A stretch of DNA of 64,000 bases, taken from the NCBI RefSeq assembly GCF_014648675.1, contig NZ_BMRO01000021.1, positions 1 to 64,000 of the forward strand, in the 5' to 3' direction. This document shows, one piece after another, positions 24,515-33,074 of the stretch. This DNA comes from Actinomadura livida. Its GTDB lineage: Bacteria; Actinomycetota; Actinomycetes; Streptosporangiales; Streptosporangiaceae. The first letter of the stretch is position 1; each line of letters starts with the position of its first letter. A model generated the notes under the pieces. The model was not told the origin of the DNA. It searched no databases and worked only from the letters and a program-made list of their open reading frames with translations. Made by a program: the position numbers and the translations under genes.

Positions 24515-25360
24515 TCATCCCGGCGGAACCGCCCGGCCCGCCGGGCCGGCGCTCCGCTGGGCGCGTGCCGAGGCGTACAGGCATACGGCCGCCGCCGTCG
24601 CCAGGTTCAGGCTCTCCGCGCGCCCGTAGATGGGGACCCTTACGACCTCGTCGGCGTGGGCGAGGATCTCCTCGGGGAGCCCCCACGCCTCGTTGCCGAA
24701 CACCCAGGCGGTCGGCCGCGCGAGCAGGCCCTGGTCGATCGCCTCGTCCAGGGTGCGGCCGCCCGCGCCGTCGGCGGCCAGGACGGTGAGCCCGGCCCCC
24801 TTCAGCTCGGCGGCGAGCTCGCCGAACCGCGGGCCGACGACGACCGGCAGGTGGAACAGGCTGCCCGCCGAGGCCCGCACGCACTTGCCGTTGTACGGGT
24901 CGACGGACGCGTCGGTGAACACGACCGTCTCCGAGCCGGCGGCGTCGGCGGTGCGCAGGACGGTGCCCGCGTTGCCGGGGTCGCGGACGTGCGCGAGGAC
25001 GGTCACCAGCCGCGGCCCCGCCTTCAGCGCCTCGTCCAGCGGGACGTCGACGAACTCGCAGACCGCCAGCAGCCCCTGCGGGGTGACGGTCTGGGCGAGT
25101 TCGGCCATGATCTCGCCGCTGACGCGCAGGACCGGCGCGCCGGCGCGCTCCGCGGCGAGCACCAGATCAGGATGGCGGGCCTCGGCCTCGGCCGTGGTGA
25201 ACAGCTCGGCGAGCCCGCCGGGGATCTCCAGCGCCTCGCGCACCGCCTGCGGCCCCTCGGCGAGGAACCGGTGCTCGCGGCGCCGGAATGCCCGCTTGGC
25301 GAGCCGGCGAGCGGCCTTCACCCGTGGTGATCGGAGGGAGGTCAGCTCGCGGCCCGCCAT
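24515..25360 (-). CDS. SpoU-family rRNA/tRNA 2'-O-methyltransferase
   Basis: 281-residue SPOUT methyltransferase. N-terminal substrate-binding domain (RRREHRFLAEGPQAVREAL), then the trefoil-knot catalytic domain with motif 1 LAHVRDPGNAGTVLRTADA, motif 2 FGNEAWGLP and motif 3 VPIYGRAESLNLATAAAVCLY. Thiostrepton-resistance methylases belong here, but so do general 23S methylases, so the exact site is unknown. It follows rplT by 34 bases, which makes it the fourth gene of the infC operon. Confidence 0.93.
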   Translation of the reverse strand: MAGRELTSLRSPRVKAARRLAKRAFRRREHRFLAEGPQAVREALEIPGGLAELFTTAEAEARHPDLVLAAERAGAPVLRVSGEIMAELAQTVTPQGLLAVCEFVDVPLDEALKAGPRLVTVLAHVRDPGNAGTVLRTADAAGSETVVFTDASVDPYNGKCVRASAGSLFHLPVVVGPRFGELAAELKGAGLTVLAADGAGGRTLDEAIDQGLLARPTAWVFGNEAWGLPEEILAHADEVVRVPIYGRAESLNLATAAAVCLYASARAQRSAGPAGRAVPPG

Positions 25361-25394
25361 ATCGCTGTGATCGCCTGTCGCCGGGATCCCGGGG

Positions 25395-25772
25395 TCAGGC
25401 GGCCTCCGAGCCCTCGGCCGGAAGCGCGTCCTTGGCGACCTTGACCAGCGCGGTGAACGCCGCCGGGTCGTTGACCGCCAGCTCGGCGAGCATGCGGCGG
25501 TCGACCTCGATCTCCGCGGCCTTCAGGCCCTGGATGAACCGGTTGTAGGTGATGCCGTTGGCGCGGGCCGCGGCGTTGATCCGCTGGATCCACAGCCGGC
25601 GGAACTGGCCCTTGCGGTCCTTGCGGTCCCGGAACGCGTAGGTCATCGAGTGGAGCTGCTGCTCCTTGGCCTTGCGGTACAGGCGCGAACGCTGACCGCG
25701 GTAGCCGCTCGACCGCTCCAGGACGACCCGACGCTTCTTGGCGGCGTTGACCGCCCGCTTCACGCGTGCCAC
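25395..25772 (-). CDS. rplT: 50S ribosomal protein L20
   Basis: 125 residues, starting ARVKRAVNAAKKRR; basic N-terminal extension that enters 23S rRNA plus the globular C-terminal domain (ANGITYNRFIQGLKAAEIEVDR). Required for early 50S assembly. Third gene of infC-rpmI-rplT. Length is normal, with a short Glu/Ala tail. Confidence 0.98.
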   Translation of the reverse strand: MARVKRAVNAAKKRRVVLERSSGYRGQRSRLYRKAKEQQLHSMTYAFRDRKDRKGQFRRLWIQRINAAARANGITYNRFIQGLKAAEIEVDRRMLAELAVNDPAAFTALVKVAKDALPAEGSEAA

Positions 25773-25842
25773 GTGCTGAACTCCTTCGTGGGGGCCGGGG
25801 CCATGCCAGCCTCGGCCGGTCGCTGATGTTGCAGATCGAGGG

Positions 25843-26037
25843 CTACTTGCGCAGCAGCTTCTTGATGTTCTTGGCGTCGGCGTCGGCCACCACGGCCGGG
25901 CCGTCGAGCCGCCGGGTCCGCTTGGACGGCTTGTGCTCGAGCAGGTGGTTCTTGTTGGCGCGGCGGCGCATCACCTTGCCGGAGCCGGTCACCTTGAAGC
26001 GCTTCTTGGCGCCGCTGTGCGTCTTGGTCTTCGGCAT
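25843..26037 (-). CDS. rpmI: 50S ribosomal protein L35
   Basis: 64 residues, PKTKTHSGAKKRFKVTGSGKV, the canonical L35 sequence with a Lys/Arg-rich body and the NHLLEHK motif. The ATG at 26037 follows a GGAGA-containing stretch. Second gene of the infC operon. Confidence 0.98.
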   Translation of the reverse strand: MPKTKTHSGAKKRFKVTGSGKVMRRRANKNHLLEHKPSKRTRRLDGPAVVADADAKNIKKLLRK

Positions 26038-26219
26038 GGTCGCCGTCGTCTCCTTCTTCCCGGCTCCCGTGCGGAACGCATGGGAGCGCGCCTGATCGGC
26101 GCATCGCACGGGGTTCCGTGGACACGCCAGGTCAGGCATCAATGTACGTGCGCCGCGACCCCGCTCCGGTGCGAGGTCGCGGAGTCCGGGACCGCCGCGT
26201 GGCCGGTCCCGAACGGCCG

Positions 26220-26768
26220 TCAGGCGGTGCTCTCGGCCTCCTGCCCGCGGGCCGTCTTCTTCTTGTGCGGACCGATCACCATGATCATGTTCCGGCCGTC
26301 CTGCTTGGGCCGCGACTCGACGAAGCCGAGCTCCTCGACGTCGTCGGCGAGCCGCTGCAGCAGCCGGTAGCCGAGCTCCGGACGGGACTGCTCGCGGCCA
26401 CGGAACATGATCGTGACCTTCACCTTGTCCCCGGCCTTCAGGAACCGCACCACGTGACCCTTCTTGGTCTCGTAGTCGTGCGGGTCGATCTTCGGGCGGA
26501 GCTTGATCTCCTTGATGACCGTGTGCGCCTGGTTCTTCCGCGCCTCACGTGCCTTCATCGCGGACTCGTACTTGAACTTGCCGTAGTCCATGAGCCGGGC
26601 GACGGGCGGACGCGCGGTGGGCGCCACCTCGACCAGGTCGAGGTCCGACTCACGCGCGATCTCAAGGGCCTTGGCGATGGGCACTATGCCCACCTGTTCG
26701 CCGTTCGGGCCGACGAGCCGGACCTCGGGCACGCGAATGCGGTCGTTGATACGCGGTTCGGCGCTGAT
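26220..26768 (-). CDS. infC: translation initiation factor IF-3, AUC start
   Basis: Binds the 30S subunit and checks initiator tRNA and start codon. The canonical N-terminus ISAEPRINDRIRVPEVRL is encoded from an ATC at 26768, preceded by AAGGAGG three bases away; no ATG, GTG or TTG lies between this Shine-Dalgarno and the GTG at 26732, which would cut into the conserved N-domain. AUU/AUC starts are the classic basis of IF3 autoregulation. 182 residues: N-domain, Lys-rich linker, C-domain ending KKKTARGQEAESTA. First gene of infC-rpmI-rplT. Confidence 0.95.
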   Translation of the reverse strand: MSAEPRINDRIRVPEVRLVGPNGEQVGIVPIAKALEIARESDLDLVEVAPTARPPVARLMDYGKFKYESAMKAREARKNQAHTVIKEIKLRPKIDPHDYETKKGHVVRFLKAGDKVKVTIMFRGREQSRPELGYRLLQRLADDVEELGFVESRPKQDGRNMIMVIGPHKKKTARGQEAESTA

Positions 26769-26834
26769 GGGACCTCCTTGGGGCCGTTCTCAAGTTCGTT
26801 GGACCGGTCGTACCCCGAGGCTTCCACAGGAAAA

Positions 26835-26859
26835 GCCCCGCACGACTCACGCACGGGGC
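26835..26859 (-). terminator. attenuator-like hairpin in the infC leader
   Basis: On the minus strand a 10-bp stem (26835-26844 with 26850-26859, two G-T wobbles) with a 5-base loop is followed directly by TTTTCC, 67 bases before the infC start. It has the form of an intrinsic terminator inside the leader, as expected for attenuation of an infC-rpmI-rplT operon. Confidence 0.65.
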
Positions 26860-27354
26860 CACCTTCGGTCTCCTGGACGGCGGAGCCGTCCGAGGACGAC
26901 GGCGCTACGGGCGTGGAGCCCGCTCGCCGGACCGAGGACCCACCGGCTTCTGGGTCTGGGGTCGTCCCCAGACCGACACCGCGGGTTCCGGCGAGCCGCC
27001 CTGATGGGCGGCGAACAGGAACCGCGGCCTCTTCGGCCGGTCAGGTGGGAGGTGGCCTCCGCTTTGAGCGCCCGGTCCGCGCCACCGCATCGGTCGCGCG
27101 CACAGGGCCGGTCGGCCAACCACATTACCATCTGCGGGCACCGTGTGCCCCGGTCGATGGCCTGCGATCTCGCGGCTTTCGCGGCCGGTCGGCGTGAGGT
27201 ACGCCACCTTCGTCAACGTGCCGGGACGCCGGCCCATTCCCGGACCGGGTGATGAGGTTGTGGCGGGATCGGCCTCTCGGCGTCCCCGGCCCCGGCTGTT
27301 ACCGTGAGGCGACGACGGCCCGGTGGGGCCGGCACCAGGGAGGTGGTTCCCGCC
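26860..27354. promoter_or_regulatory. infC long leader / divergent promoter region
   Basis: About 500 bases without a supported gene. A minus-strand -10 TAATGT (27122-27127) would give infC a leader of roughly 350 bases; its -35 is weak. The rest is GC-rich and repeat-poor. The NUDIX gene starts divergently at the right end. Open frames across it on the plus strand have no homology that I recognise. Confidence 0.4.
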
Positions 27355-27852
27355 ATGCCCCCGGCAGGGGCCGGCGCCCCCGGTTCCCGCAGCTCCCTCG
27401 CACCGGTCAGGCTGGAGTTCGCCCAGAAGGCGTTCATCGTCTCCGGCGGGCGGCTGCTGCTGGTCCGCAAGGCCGCGTCCGACCCGTTCCATCCGGGGCG
27501 CTGGGAGGTTCCGGGCGGGCGCCTGGAGGTGGCGGGCGACCTGGACCTCGACGACCACATCCGCCGGGAGGTCTGGGAGGAGGTCGGCATCAAGATCGAG
27601 CCGGGGCCGCCGTTCCACCTCTGGCAGTGGTTCATGCCCGACCGCACGGCGCCCTCCCCGGGCGGGCGGATACGCGTCGTGGCGGCGGCCCGCCGCTGCC
27701 GGCCGCTGACGCTCGACGCCGGCCTGGAGAACCAGGACTCCGGCGACCACCTCGACGACTGCGCCTGGGTGCCGCTGGAGGAGATCGGCGCCTACGACCT
27801 CATCCCGAGCCTGCGTCCGGTGATGCGGGCGTTCCTGCTCCCGCCCCGCTGA
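27355..27852 (+). CDS. NUDIX hydrolase
   Basis: 165-residue NUDIX-fold protein. The box region is GGRLEVAGDLDLDDH...RREVWEEVGIKI, which keeps the catalytic REVWEEVG end but is stretched by a few residues compared with the usual GX5EX7REUXEEXGU. Substrate unknown; nucleotide-sugar or nucleotide-diphosphate derivatives are common. GGGAGG lies 11 bases before the ATG. First gene of a short rightward pair with the PfkB-like kinase 11 bases downstream. Confidence 0.88.
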   Translation: MPPAGAGAPGSRSSLAPVRLEFAQKAFIVSGGRLLLVRKAASDPFHPGRWEVPGGRLEVAGDLDLDDHIRREVWEEVGIKIEPGPPFHLWQWFMPDRTAPSPGGRIRVVAAARRCRPLTLDAGLENQDSGDHLDDCAWVPLEEIGAYDLIPSLRPVMRAFLLPPR

Positions 27853-27863
27853 GCCGCCGCGAC

Positions 27864-28814
27864 ATGGCCCCGACCCGACCGCCGGTGGAGTGGCCGGGCC
27901 TGGCGGGCACGGGCGAGCGCCGGTTCAGCCTCCTGATCATCGGGGACGTGGGGATCGAGGTCCGCGCGTCGCTCCCGGACGTCCGCTTCGCGGAGTTGCA
28001 CGCGGATCACCTCTCCTACGCGCCGACCCGGGCCATGGTCGCCGGGACGGCCGTCAACCTGGCCCGGCGCGCGACGCGCCACTTCCGCCGGGTCGGCGTG
28101 CTGGCCAAGGTCGGCGACGACGACTTCACGCCGGTGATCCGCGGCGAGCTGCGGCGGCTCGGCGTGGCCGACCACCTGCGCGTCGAGGCGGGCGCGCCCA
28201 ACGGCGTCGCGGTGATGCTGCGGGACCGGCCGTGCGGCGGCGGGCCGGGCAGCCGGCTCCTGGTCGTCCAGGACGAGCCGCCGGGCCGCCGCCTCACCGG
28301 GCCGGAGGTCCGCGCGGCGGCGGGCGTGATCGGGGGCGCGGACGTCCTGGCCGCCGACGGGTACTCGCTGCTGTCGCCGGTCTCGCGGGCGGCGCTGCAC
28401 GCGGCGGCCCGGACGGCCCGGGACGCGGGGACGCCGGTCGCGTTCGACCTCGTCCCGCACGACGTCGACGCGCGGCTCCCGCCGGACGCCGTGCTGCCGA
28501 TGCTGGGCCTGGCCGACCTCGTGATCTCCGAGGCTCCGACGCTCGCGCGGCTGCTCGGCCGTCCGGCGCCGGTCGCCGCGCACGAGGTGCGGGAGCTGCT
28601 GCCGGCGCTGGACCGCGCGGTGGCCGGGCGCCCGCTGTGGCTGCTGCGGTTCGGCGCGACGTCCCTGGAGCGGACGATCGCCTACCGGCGGGAGGGGGCG
28701 CCGCTGGAGTACCCGACCGGGTACGGGGACGGGGTCGAGCGCGTGGGCTTCGGCGACCGGCTGGCGGCGGCCGAGCTCTACTGGTGGCTCTCCTCGCCGT
28801 CGGCGGCGGCCTGA
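27864..28814 (+). CDS. PfkB/ribokinase-family sugar kinase-like protein
   Basis: 316 residues. N-terminal IIGDVGIEV and the GTAVNLARRATR segment match the first PfkB motif region (G-G-x-x-N-A type, here G-T-A-V-N), and VGFGDRLAAAELYWWL occupies the second signature (usually D-T-x-G-A-G-D) with the catalytic Asp kept but the leading DT lost. Probably a diverged kinase of unknown substrate. No good ribosome site; likely translated by coupling from the NUDIX gene. Its 3' end overlaps the convergent HIT gene by 37 bases. Confidence 0.8.
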   Translation: MAPTRPPVEWPGLAGTGERRFSLLIIGDVGIEVRASLPDVRFAELHADHLSYAPTRAMVAGTAVNLARRATRHFRRVGVLAKVGDDDFTPVIRGELRRLGVADHLRVEAGAPNGVAVMLRDRPCGGGPGSRLLVVQDEPPGRRLTGPEVRAAAGVIGGADVLAADGYSLLSPVSRAALHAAARTARDAGTPVAFDLVPHDVDARLPPDAVLPMLGLADLVISEAPTLARLLGRPAPVAAHEVRELLPALDRAVAGRPLWLLRFGATSLERTIAYRREGAPLEYPTGYGDGVERVGFGDRLAAAELYWWLSSPSAAA

Positions 28815-29491
28815 ACGTTCTCCAGCCGGCCGGCCGCCGTGCGCATGGCCTGGAGGGTCCGGAAGAAGCTGCGCCTGCTGCCGGGCAGCCCGAACGTCTC
28901 CTGCCAGCGCCAGGTCCCGCCGCGCCCGGCGGAGGTGACGGCCCAGCGCAGGAACTGGCTGCGCACGCCGTCGCCGGCGTGGACGGTCGCGACGCCGTCC
29001 TCCTCCACCAGAAGGTAGGAGCGGCCCTCGCGGATGTACGCGCGCAGAGCAGCGTGGTCGGCGGGCGCACCCGGTAGCCCGTGCGCCTCCACGGCCGACC
29101 GCAGGCCGCGTGTCCCGGGCAAGAAGTGCCAGTGCGCGTGGTCGATGCAGGCGCCTCCGCCCTGAGTGGTGGCCGGGCCGTGCTCGAAGAGGACCAGGTC
29201 GCGGCTCCCGTACGCCTCGCCGTAGAGGCCGGCGACGCGGTCCCGCCACGCCAGGGCCCGGTCCCACATCCGCCGCCCGAAAGCCCCGGCGCACCGGTAG
29301 TGTTCGCGGGTCACCAGCAGCACGTGCCCGTCTGCGAGTGGCGCCACGTCGGGGATCAGCAGGAAGTCCGCGTCGCGCCCGATGACCCCCGACTCCCCCG
29401 GCAGGTCCGCCATGTCGTTGAACCGGAACCGCAGGGGCGGGCAGAGGACGCAGTCGTGACCGGGCTCGTTCCAGATCGTCGGCTCGGCCAA
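28778..29491 (-). CDS. HIT-family nucleotide hydrolase/transferase
   Basis: About 237 residues. The HIT core is clear: IPDVAPLADGHVLLVTREH and the triad motif IDHAHWHFLPG (H-x-H-x-H type) around residue 125. An N-terminal CVLC pair suggests a metal site. HIT proteins act on nucleotide conjugates. The TTG at 29491 has GGAGG 5 bases upstream; a GTG five codons earlier is open without a ribosome site. Convergent 37-base overlap with the PfkB-like gene, divergent from the squalene-cyclase-repeat gene. Confidence 0.85.
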   Translation of the reverse strand: MAEPTIWNEPGHDCVLCPPLRFRFNDMADLPGESGVIGRDADFLLIPDVAPLADGHVLLVTREHYRCAGAFGRRMWDRALAWRDRVAGLYGEAYGSRDLVLFEHGPATTQGGGACIDHAHWHFLPGTRGLRSAVEAHGLPGAPADHAALRAYIREGRSYLLVEEDGVATVHAGDGVRSQFLRWAVTSAGRGGTWRWQETFGLPGSRRSFFRTLQAMRTAAGRLENVQAAADGEESHQ

Positions 29492-29642
29492 GGCCGCCTC
29501 CAGCACCAGGGACGGGGAACCGTTCCGCCTTCAAGGTCCCGGTGCCCGGCAGCGGCGGGCCGTACTGCCGGGGATACCGACATAGAACCCACGAGATACA
29601 AATCATCGCCAAATGGGCATAAAAAGCTCAGAAGGCTACATC
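29492..29642. promoter_or_regulatory. AT-rich divergent promoter region
   Basis: About 150 bases between the HIT gene and the squalene-cyclase-repeat gene, with a conspicuously AT-rich stretch at 29575-29640 containing GATACAAAT and CATAAAAAG. It most likely holds divergent promoters; no single -35/-10 pair stands out. Confidence 0.4.
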
Positions 29643-31028
29643 GTGAATCAGAGACCTCCCCTCCCCGCACCCCGCGCCCCGCGCGACCGCGGCGCGCACC
29701 CGCGTTCCGCCGCCTCCGCCATCGACATGGCCGTCCTGCACGCCCGGCTGGAGGAGTCCCTGGACGTCCTCCGCGACACCTACGCGCCCGCGCTCGGCGA
29801 CGGCGGCGGCTGGTACCACGAGCTCACGCGGCCCGAGCCGGGCAGCACCGCGACGGCCCTCGGCCTCCTGGCCTTCGTGGAGGCGGGCCGCCCCTTCGAG
29901 TACTTCGACGAGGGGCTCGCCTTCCTCGCCGCCCGGCAGACCACCTCCGGGGACGCGCTGCGGGACGGCGGCTGGGCCACCAAGACCAGCCTGGGCATGC
30001 CGGTCGTGGAGGCGACCGCATGGATCGCGCGGTTCCTCGCCCGCGCCCGCTGCGACCTGCGCGACGACGCGCCCGACCTCGAACGCGCCTACCGGTGGCT
30101 GGTGCTCAACCAGAACCCGGACGGCGGCTGGGGGTCGCTGCACGGCTGCCGGTCCAGGGTGTGGCCGACCTGCCTGGCGCTCCGCGCGCTCAGCCAGCTC
30201 AACCCCTACGCCCCGGCCGTCGACCGGGGCGTGGAGTGGCTGACCGCGGACCGGACCGCGCACCGCCCCGGCTGGGGACCGACCCAGGCGTCCCGGCCCA
30301 CCGTCACCCACACCGCGTTCGTGCTGGTCACGCTGGCCGAAGCACGGCCGGACCTGAGGACGGAGCGGCTGCTGGACGCCTACGACTGGCTGCTGGAGCA
30401 CCTCGGCACCGAAGACGACACCTGGATCGAGACCTACGACGTCTCCCCGCACGGCACCGTCTCCCCGCACGGCACCGGGGCGAAGCCGGTGTGGCGGCTC
30501 GCGCTCTGGCACTACGGCCTGCCCATCGCGCTCAACGCCCTGCTGCGGGACCCGCGCGGCCCGCACGGGCCGGCCGTCGCCCGCGCGTTCCGGACACTGG
30601 TCCGCGGCGAGGTCGCCGACCCGCGCCGGAACGGCTACCCGGGCAGCGGCCGGACGTCGCTGTGGACGCTGTGGTGGCGGCTGGAGACCCTGGTCGCGCT
30701 CGCCCGGCTCCCCCTCGCCGGGAACGCCGACGTGCTGCACTGGCTGCCGGACGCGACGGTCGTCCAGCGCGCCCACGCCCGGGACGTCCCCCTGGCCGAA
30801 CTGCTGCCGCACAGCCGGCTCGTCGACCCGGTGGCGCTCGCGCGACGGCACTGGGCGGCGTCCCTATTGGTCCTGGTGTGCGCGGGCAGCGCGGTCGGCG
30901 TCGCGGCCGGGCTGTGGGGGTGGAAGGATTTCTGGCTGAGCGTGATCCTGCCGATCATCCTCACCGCCGTCAACGAGTCGATGCGGCGCCGGCGCACCCA
31001 GCGCGCGCCGCCGCCCGCCGCGTCCTGA
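29643..31028 (+). CDS. membrane-anchored squalene-cyclase/prenyltransferase-repeat protein
   Basis: 461 residues. The body is an alpha/alpha-toroid with repeats of the squalene-hopene cyclase/prenyltransferase type (LVLNQNPDGGWGSLHGCRSRVWPT around residue 150; GWGPTQASRPTVTHTAFVL). The cyclase DXDD motif is not seen, so a binding or scaffold role is likely. The C-terminus has two hydrophobic helices (about 408-430 and 432-450) and a basic tail. AGAAGG lies 7 bases before the GTG at 29643; an ATG ten codons earlier is open. An 18-bp tandem duplication repeats SPHGTV inside the domain. Confidence 0.82.
   Translation: MNQRPPLPAPRAPRDRGAHPRSAASAIDMAVLHARLEESLDVLRDTYAPALGDGGGWYHELTRPEPGSTATALGLLAFVEAGRPFEYFDEGLAFLAARQTTSGDALRDGGWATKTSLGMPVVEATAWIARFLARARCDLRDDAPDLERAYRWLVLNQNPDGGWGSLHGCRSRVWPTCLALRALSQLNPYAPAVDRGVEWLTADRTAHRPGWGPTQASRPTVTHTAFVLVTLAEARPDLRTERLLDAYDWLLEHLGTEDDTWIETYDVSPHGTVSPHGTGAKPVWRLALWHYGLPIALNALLRDPRGPHGPAVARAFRTLVRGEVADPRRNGYPGSGRTSLWTLWWRLETLVALARLPLAGNADVLHWLPDATVVQRAHARDVPLAELLPHSRLVDPVALARRHWAASLLVLVCAGSAVGVAAGLWGWKDFWLSVILPIILTAVNESMRRRRTQRAPPPAAS
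30441..30476 (+). repeat. 18-bp perfect tandem duplication in coding sequence
   Basis: GTCTCCCCGCACGGCACC occurs twice back to back, adding six residues (V-S-P-H-G-T) to the squalene-cyclase-repeat protein without shifting the frame. It looks like a recent slippage event. Confidence 0.9.
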
Positions 31029-31034
31029 GCCGGC

Positions 31035-31889
31035 TCACGCCAGGCGCGCCCGGCGGGCCAGCTCCGCCTCCCCGGCGGCGCGCATCGCCGCCACGGGCAC
31101 GTCGTCGCGGCCGGTCATCAGCGCAACCTGCCGGACGGCCTGGTGCAGCAGCATCGGGAAGCCGCCCACGACCGTCCCGCCGGCCTTCTCGACCGCCACC
31201 GCCAGGGCCGTGGGCCACGGCGCGTACACGACGTCGAACAGGGCGGCGCCCGACGCGGCGACCGGAGCGGCGAACGCGTCCGCCGCCCGCCCCGGCAGTG
31301 TCGACACCACCAACTCGGCCGGGAGTTCCGCGGTCACCTGGTCGAGGGTGACGACCCGGACCGCGAGCCCGAACCGCTCCCCGACCCGGGCGGTCCCGGC
31401 GGCGCGCTCCGGGGTGCGCACCGCGAGCACCGCTTCGGCCGCGCCGAGCGCGGCGAGCGCCGCGAGGGCTGACGCGGCGGTCGCACCCCCGCCGAGCACC
31501 AGCGCTCTGCCGTCCGGCCCGCCGATCGTGACGCCGGCCTCGGTCAGCGCCGTCACCATGCCGTGCACGTCGGTGTTGTCGCCGTGGCGCCGCCCGTCGC
31601 GCAGGACGATCGTGTTGACGCCGCCGACCTTCACCGCCTGGTCCGACACGGCGTCCACCAAGTCCAGCGCGACGCGCTTCAGGGGCATGGTCAGCGACAG
31701 GCCCGCCCATTCGGGGCCGAGGCCGTCCAGCAGCCCCGCCAGGCCGTCCTCATGGCACTCGATCGCCTCGTAGGACCAGCCCTCCAGTCCCATCGCCGCG
31801 TACGCCGCCCGGTGCAGCACCGGCGACAGCGAATGCGCGATCGGCGCGCCCAGCACCGCGGCCCGCCGGGCCGTCTCCCCCACCGCCAC
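31035..31889 (-). CDS. aroE: shikimate dehydrogenase
   Basis: NADPH-dependent reduction of 3-dehydroshikimate. The 284-residue protein has the shikimate-binding HSLSPVLHRAAY, the catalytic Lys in LTMPLK, NTDVHG, and the nucleotide-binding VLGGGATAASALAAL. The GTG at 31889 follows GAGGGA; a GTG two codons later is possible. It is downstream of mltG by 9 bases and converges with the previous gene 6 bases away. Confidence 0.93.
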   Translation of the reverse strand: MAVGETARRAAVLGAPIAHSLSPVLHRAAYAAMGLEGWSYEAIECHEDGLAGLLDGLGPEWAGLSLTMPLKRVALDLVDAVSDQAVKVGGVNTIVLRDGRRHGDNTDVHGMVTALTEAGVTIGGPDGRALVLGGGATAASALAALAALGAAEAVLAVRTPERAAGTARVGERFGLAVRVVTLDQVTAELPAELVVSTLPGRAADAFAAPVAASGAALFDVVYAPWPTALAVAVEKAGGTVVGGFPMLLHQAVRQVALMTGRDDVPVAAMRAAGEAELARRARLA

Positions 31890-31898
31890 TCCCTCGGC

Positions 31899-33074
31899 TC
31901 AGTTGCCCGGGTTCGCCCGCTGCCAGGCCCGGAACTCCTTCTCCAGCTCGAGCTGCTGCTCGTAGGTGGAGGCGAACTTGGTGATCCCGCGGTCCGGGTC
32001 GGTGGTGACGAAGAACAGCCACGTCCCGTCCTTCGGCTTCAGCGCCGCCTCGATCGCCGCGCTCCCCGGGTTGCCGATCGGCCCCGGAGGCAGCCCCTTG
32101 TACTTGTAGGTGTTGTACGGCGAGTCGTACTTGAGGTCCTCGTTGGTCACCGTGAGCGTCCGCTTGCCGAGCGCGTACACGACCGTGCTGTCGAACTGCA
32201 GCGGCATGTCCTTCTCGACCCGGTTGTAGATCACCCGGGAGACCTTCGGCAGGTCGCTGGGCCGGGCGCCCTCCGCCTGGATGAGGCTGGCCAGCGTGAT
32301 GACCGTCCCCGGCTTCATCCCCGCGTCGCGCGCCTTGCCGACGAGGTCGTCGCTCGTCGCCTCCTTGTTGAAGCGGTCCACCATCTGCTTGAGGATCTGC
32401 CCCGCCGAGCCGTTCGGGTCGAGGTCGTAGCGGCCCGGGAACAGGTAGCCCTCCACCCTGTTGCTCGCGTACGGCGGGAGGCCCAGCCCTTCCGGCTTCT
32501 TCGCTGCGGCCTGGAACTCCTTCACCGGGATCCCGGTCTTCTTGGCCAGGAGCTCGAAGACCTCGACGGCCCGCCGGCCCTCCGGGATCGTGATCTGGGT
32601 GTCGGCCCGCGACTTGGGGTCCAGCAGCAGCGCCATCGCCGCCGCGGACGACATCTTCTGCCGCATCTGGTAGAAGCCCGGCTGGATGCTGGACGCGCGC
32701 GTCTCCGTCTGGAACACCTTGACGAACGCGCGGGAGCTCTTGACGACCTCGTGCTCCTCCAGCGCCTTGCCGATCACCGCGCCGCTGGCGCCGTCCTTGA
32801 TCTGGACCGTGACGCTCCCCGTGCCCTGGCCGGCGTAGTCCGGGGGGTTCCACTTGTCGTCGAGCCACGCGTAGCCGAGCACGCCGCCGGTGCCGAACAC
32901 CGCCACCAGGAACGCCATCGCGAACAGCGCCGCGGCCCGGCCGTTGCGCCTGCGGCGCTTCTGCACCTTGCGGGTGCGCCGCTGGTCCTTGCGGCTGGGC
33001 CGGCCCTCCGGCGCGGGTCGCCCGTCCCCGTACGGATCGCCGTACGGGTCCGAGAAAAGGTCCAAGTCGTTCAT
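31899..33074 (-). CDS. mltG: endolytic murein transglycosylase MltG (YceG)
   Basis: 391 residues. A charged cytoplasmic tail (about 55 residues with GDPYGD repeats and an Arg/Lys-rich block), one transmembrane helix at about 57-80 (AALFAMAFLVAVFGTGGVLGY), then a LysM-like and the YceG catalytic domain with the Glu in SLIQAEGARPSDLPKVSRV and the conserved DSTVVYALG and YNTYKYKGLPPGPI segments. Cuts nascent glycan strands. The ATG overlaps the ruvX stop (ATGA). Confidence 0.95.
   Translation of the reverse strand: MNDLDLFSDPYGDPYGDGRPAPEGRPSRKDQRRTRKVQKRRRRNGRAAALFAMAFLVAVFGTGGVLGYAWLDDKWNPPDYAGQGTGSVTVQIKDGASGAVIGKALEEHEVVKSSRAFVKVFQTETRASSIQPGFYQMRQKMSSAAAMALLLDPKSRADTQITIPEGRRAVEVFELLAKKTGIPVKEFQAAAKKPEGLGLPPYASNRVEGYLFPGRYDLDPNGSAGQILKQMVDRFNKEATSDDLVGKARDAGMKPGTVITLASLIQAEGARPSDLPKVSRVIYNRVEKDMPLQFDSTVVYALGKRTLTVTNEDLKYDSPYNTYKYKGLPPGPIGNPGSAAIEAALKPKDGTWLFFVTTDPDRGITKFASTYEQQLELEKEFRAWQRANPGN

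Noticed and set aside
26118..27197. Plus-strand open frame across the infC leader
   Set aside because: Overlaps infC antisense and has no ribosome site or recognisable domain.
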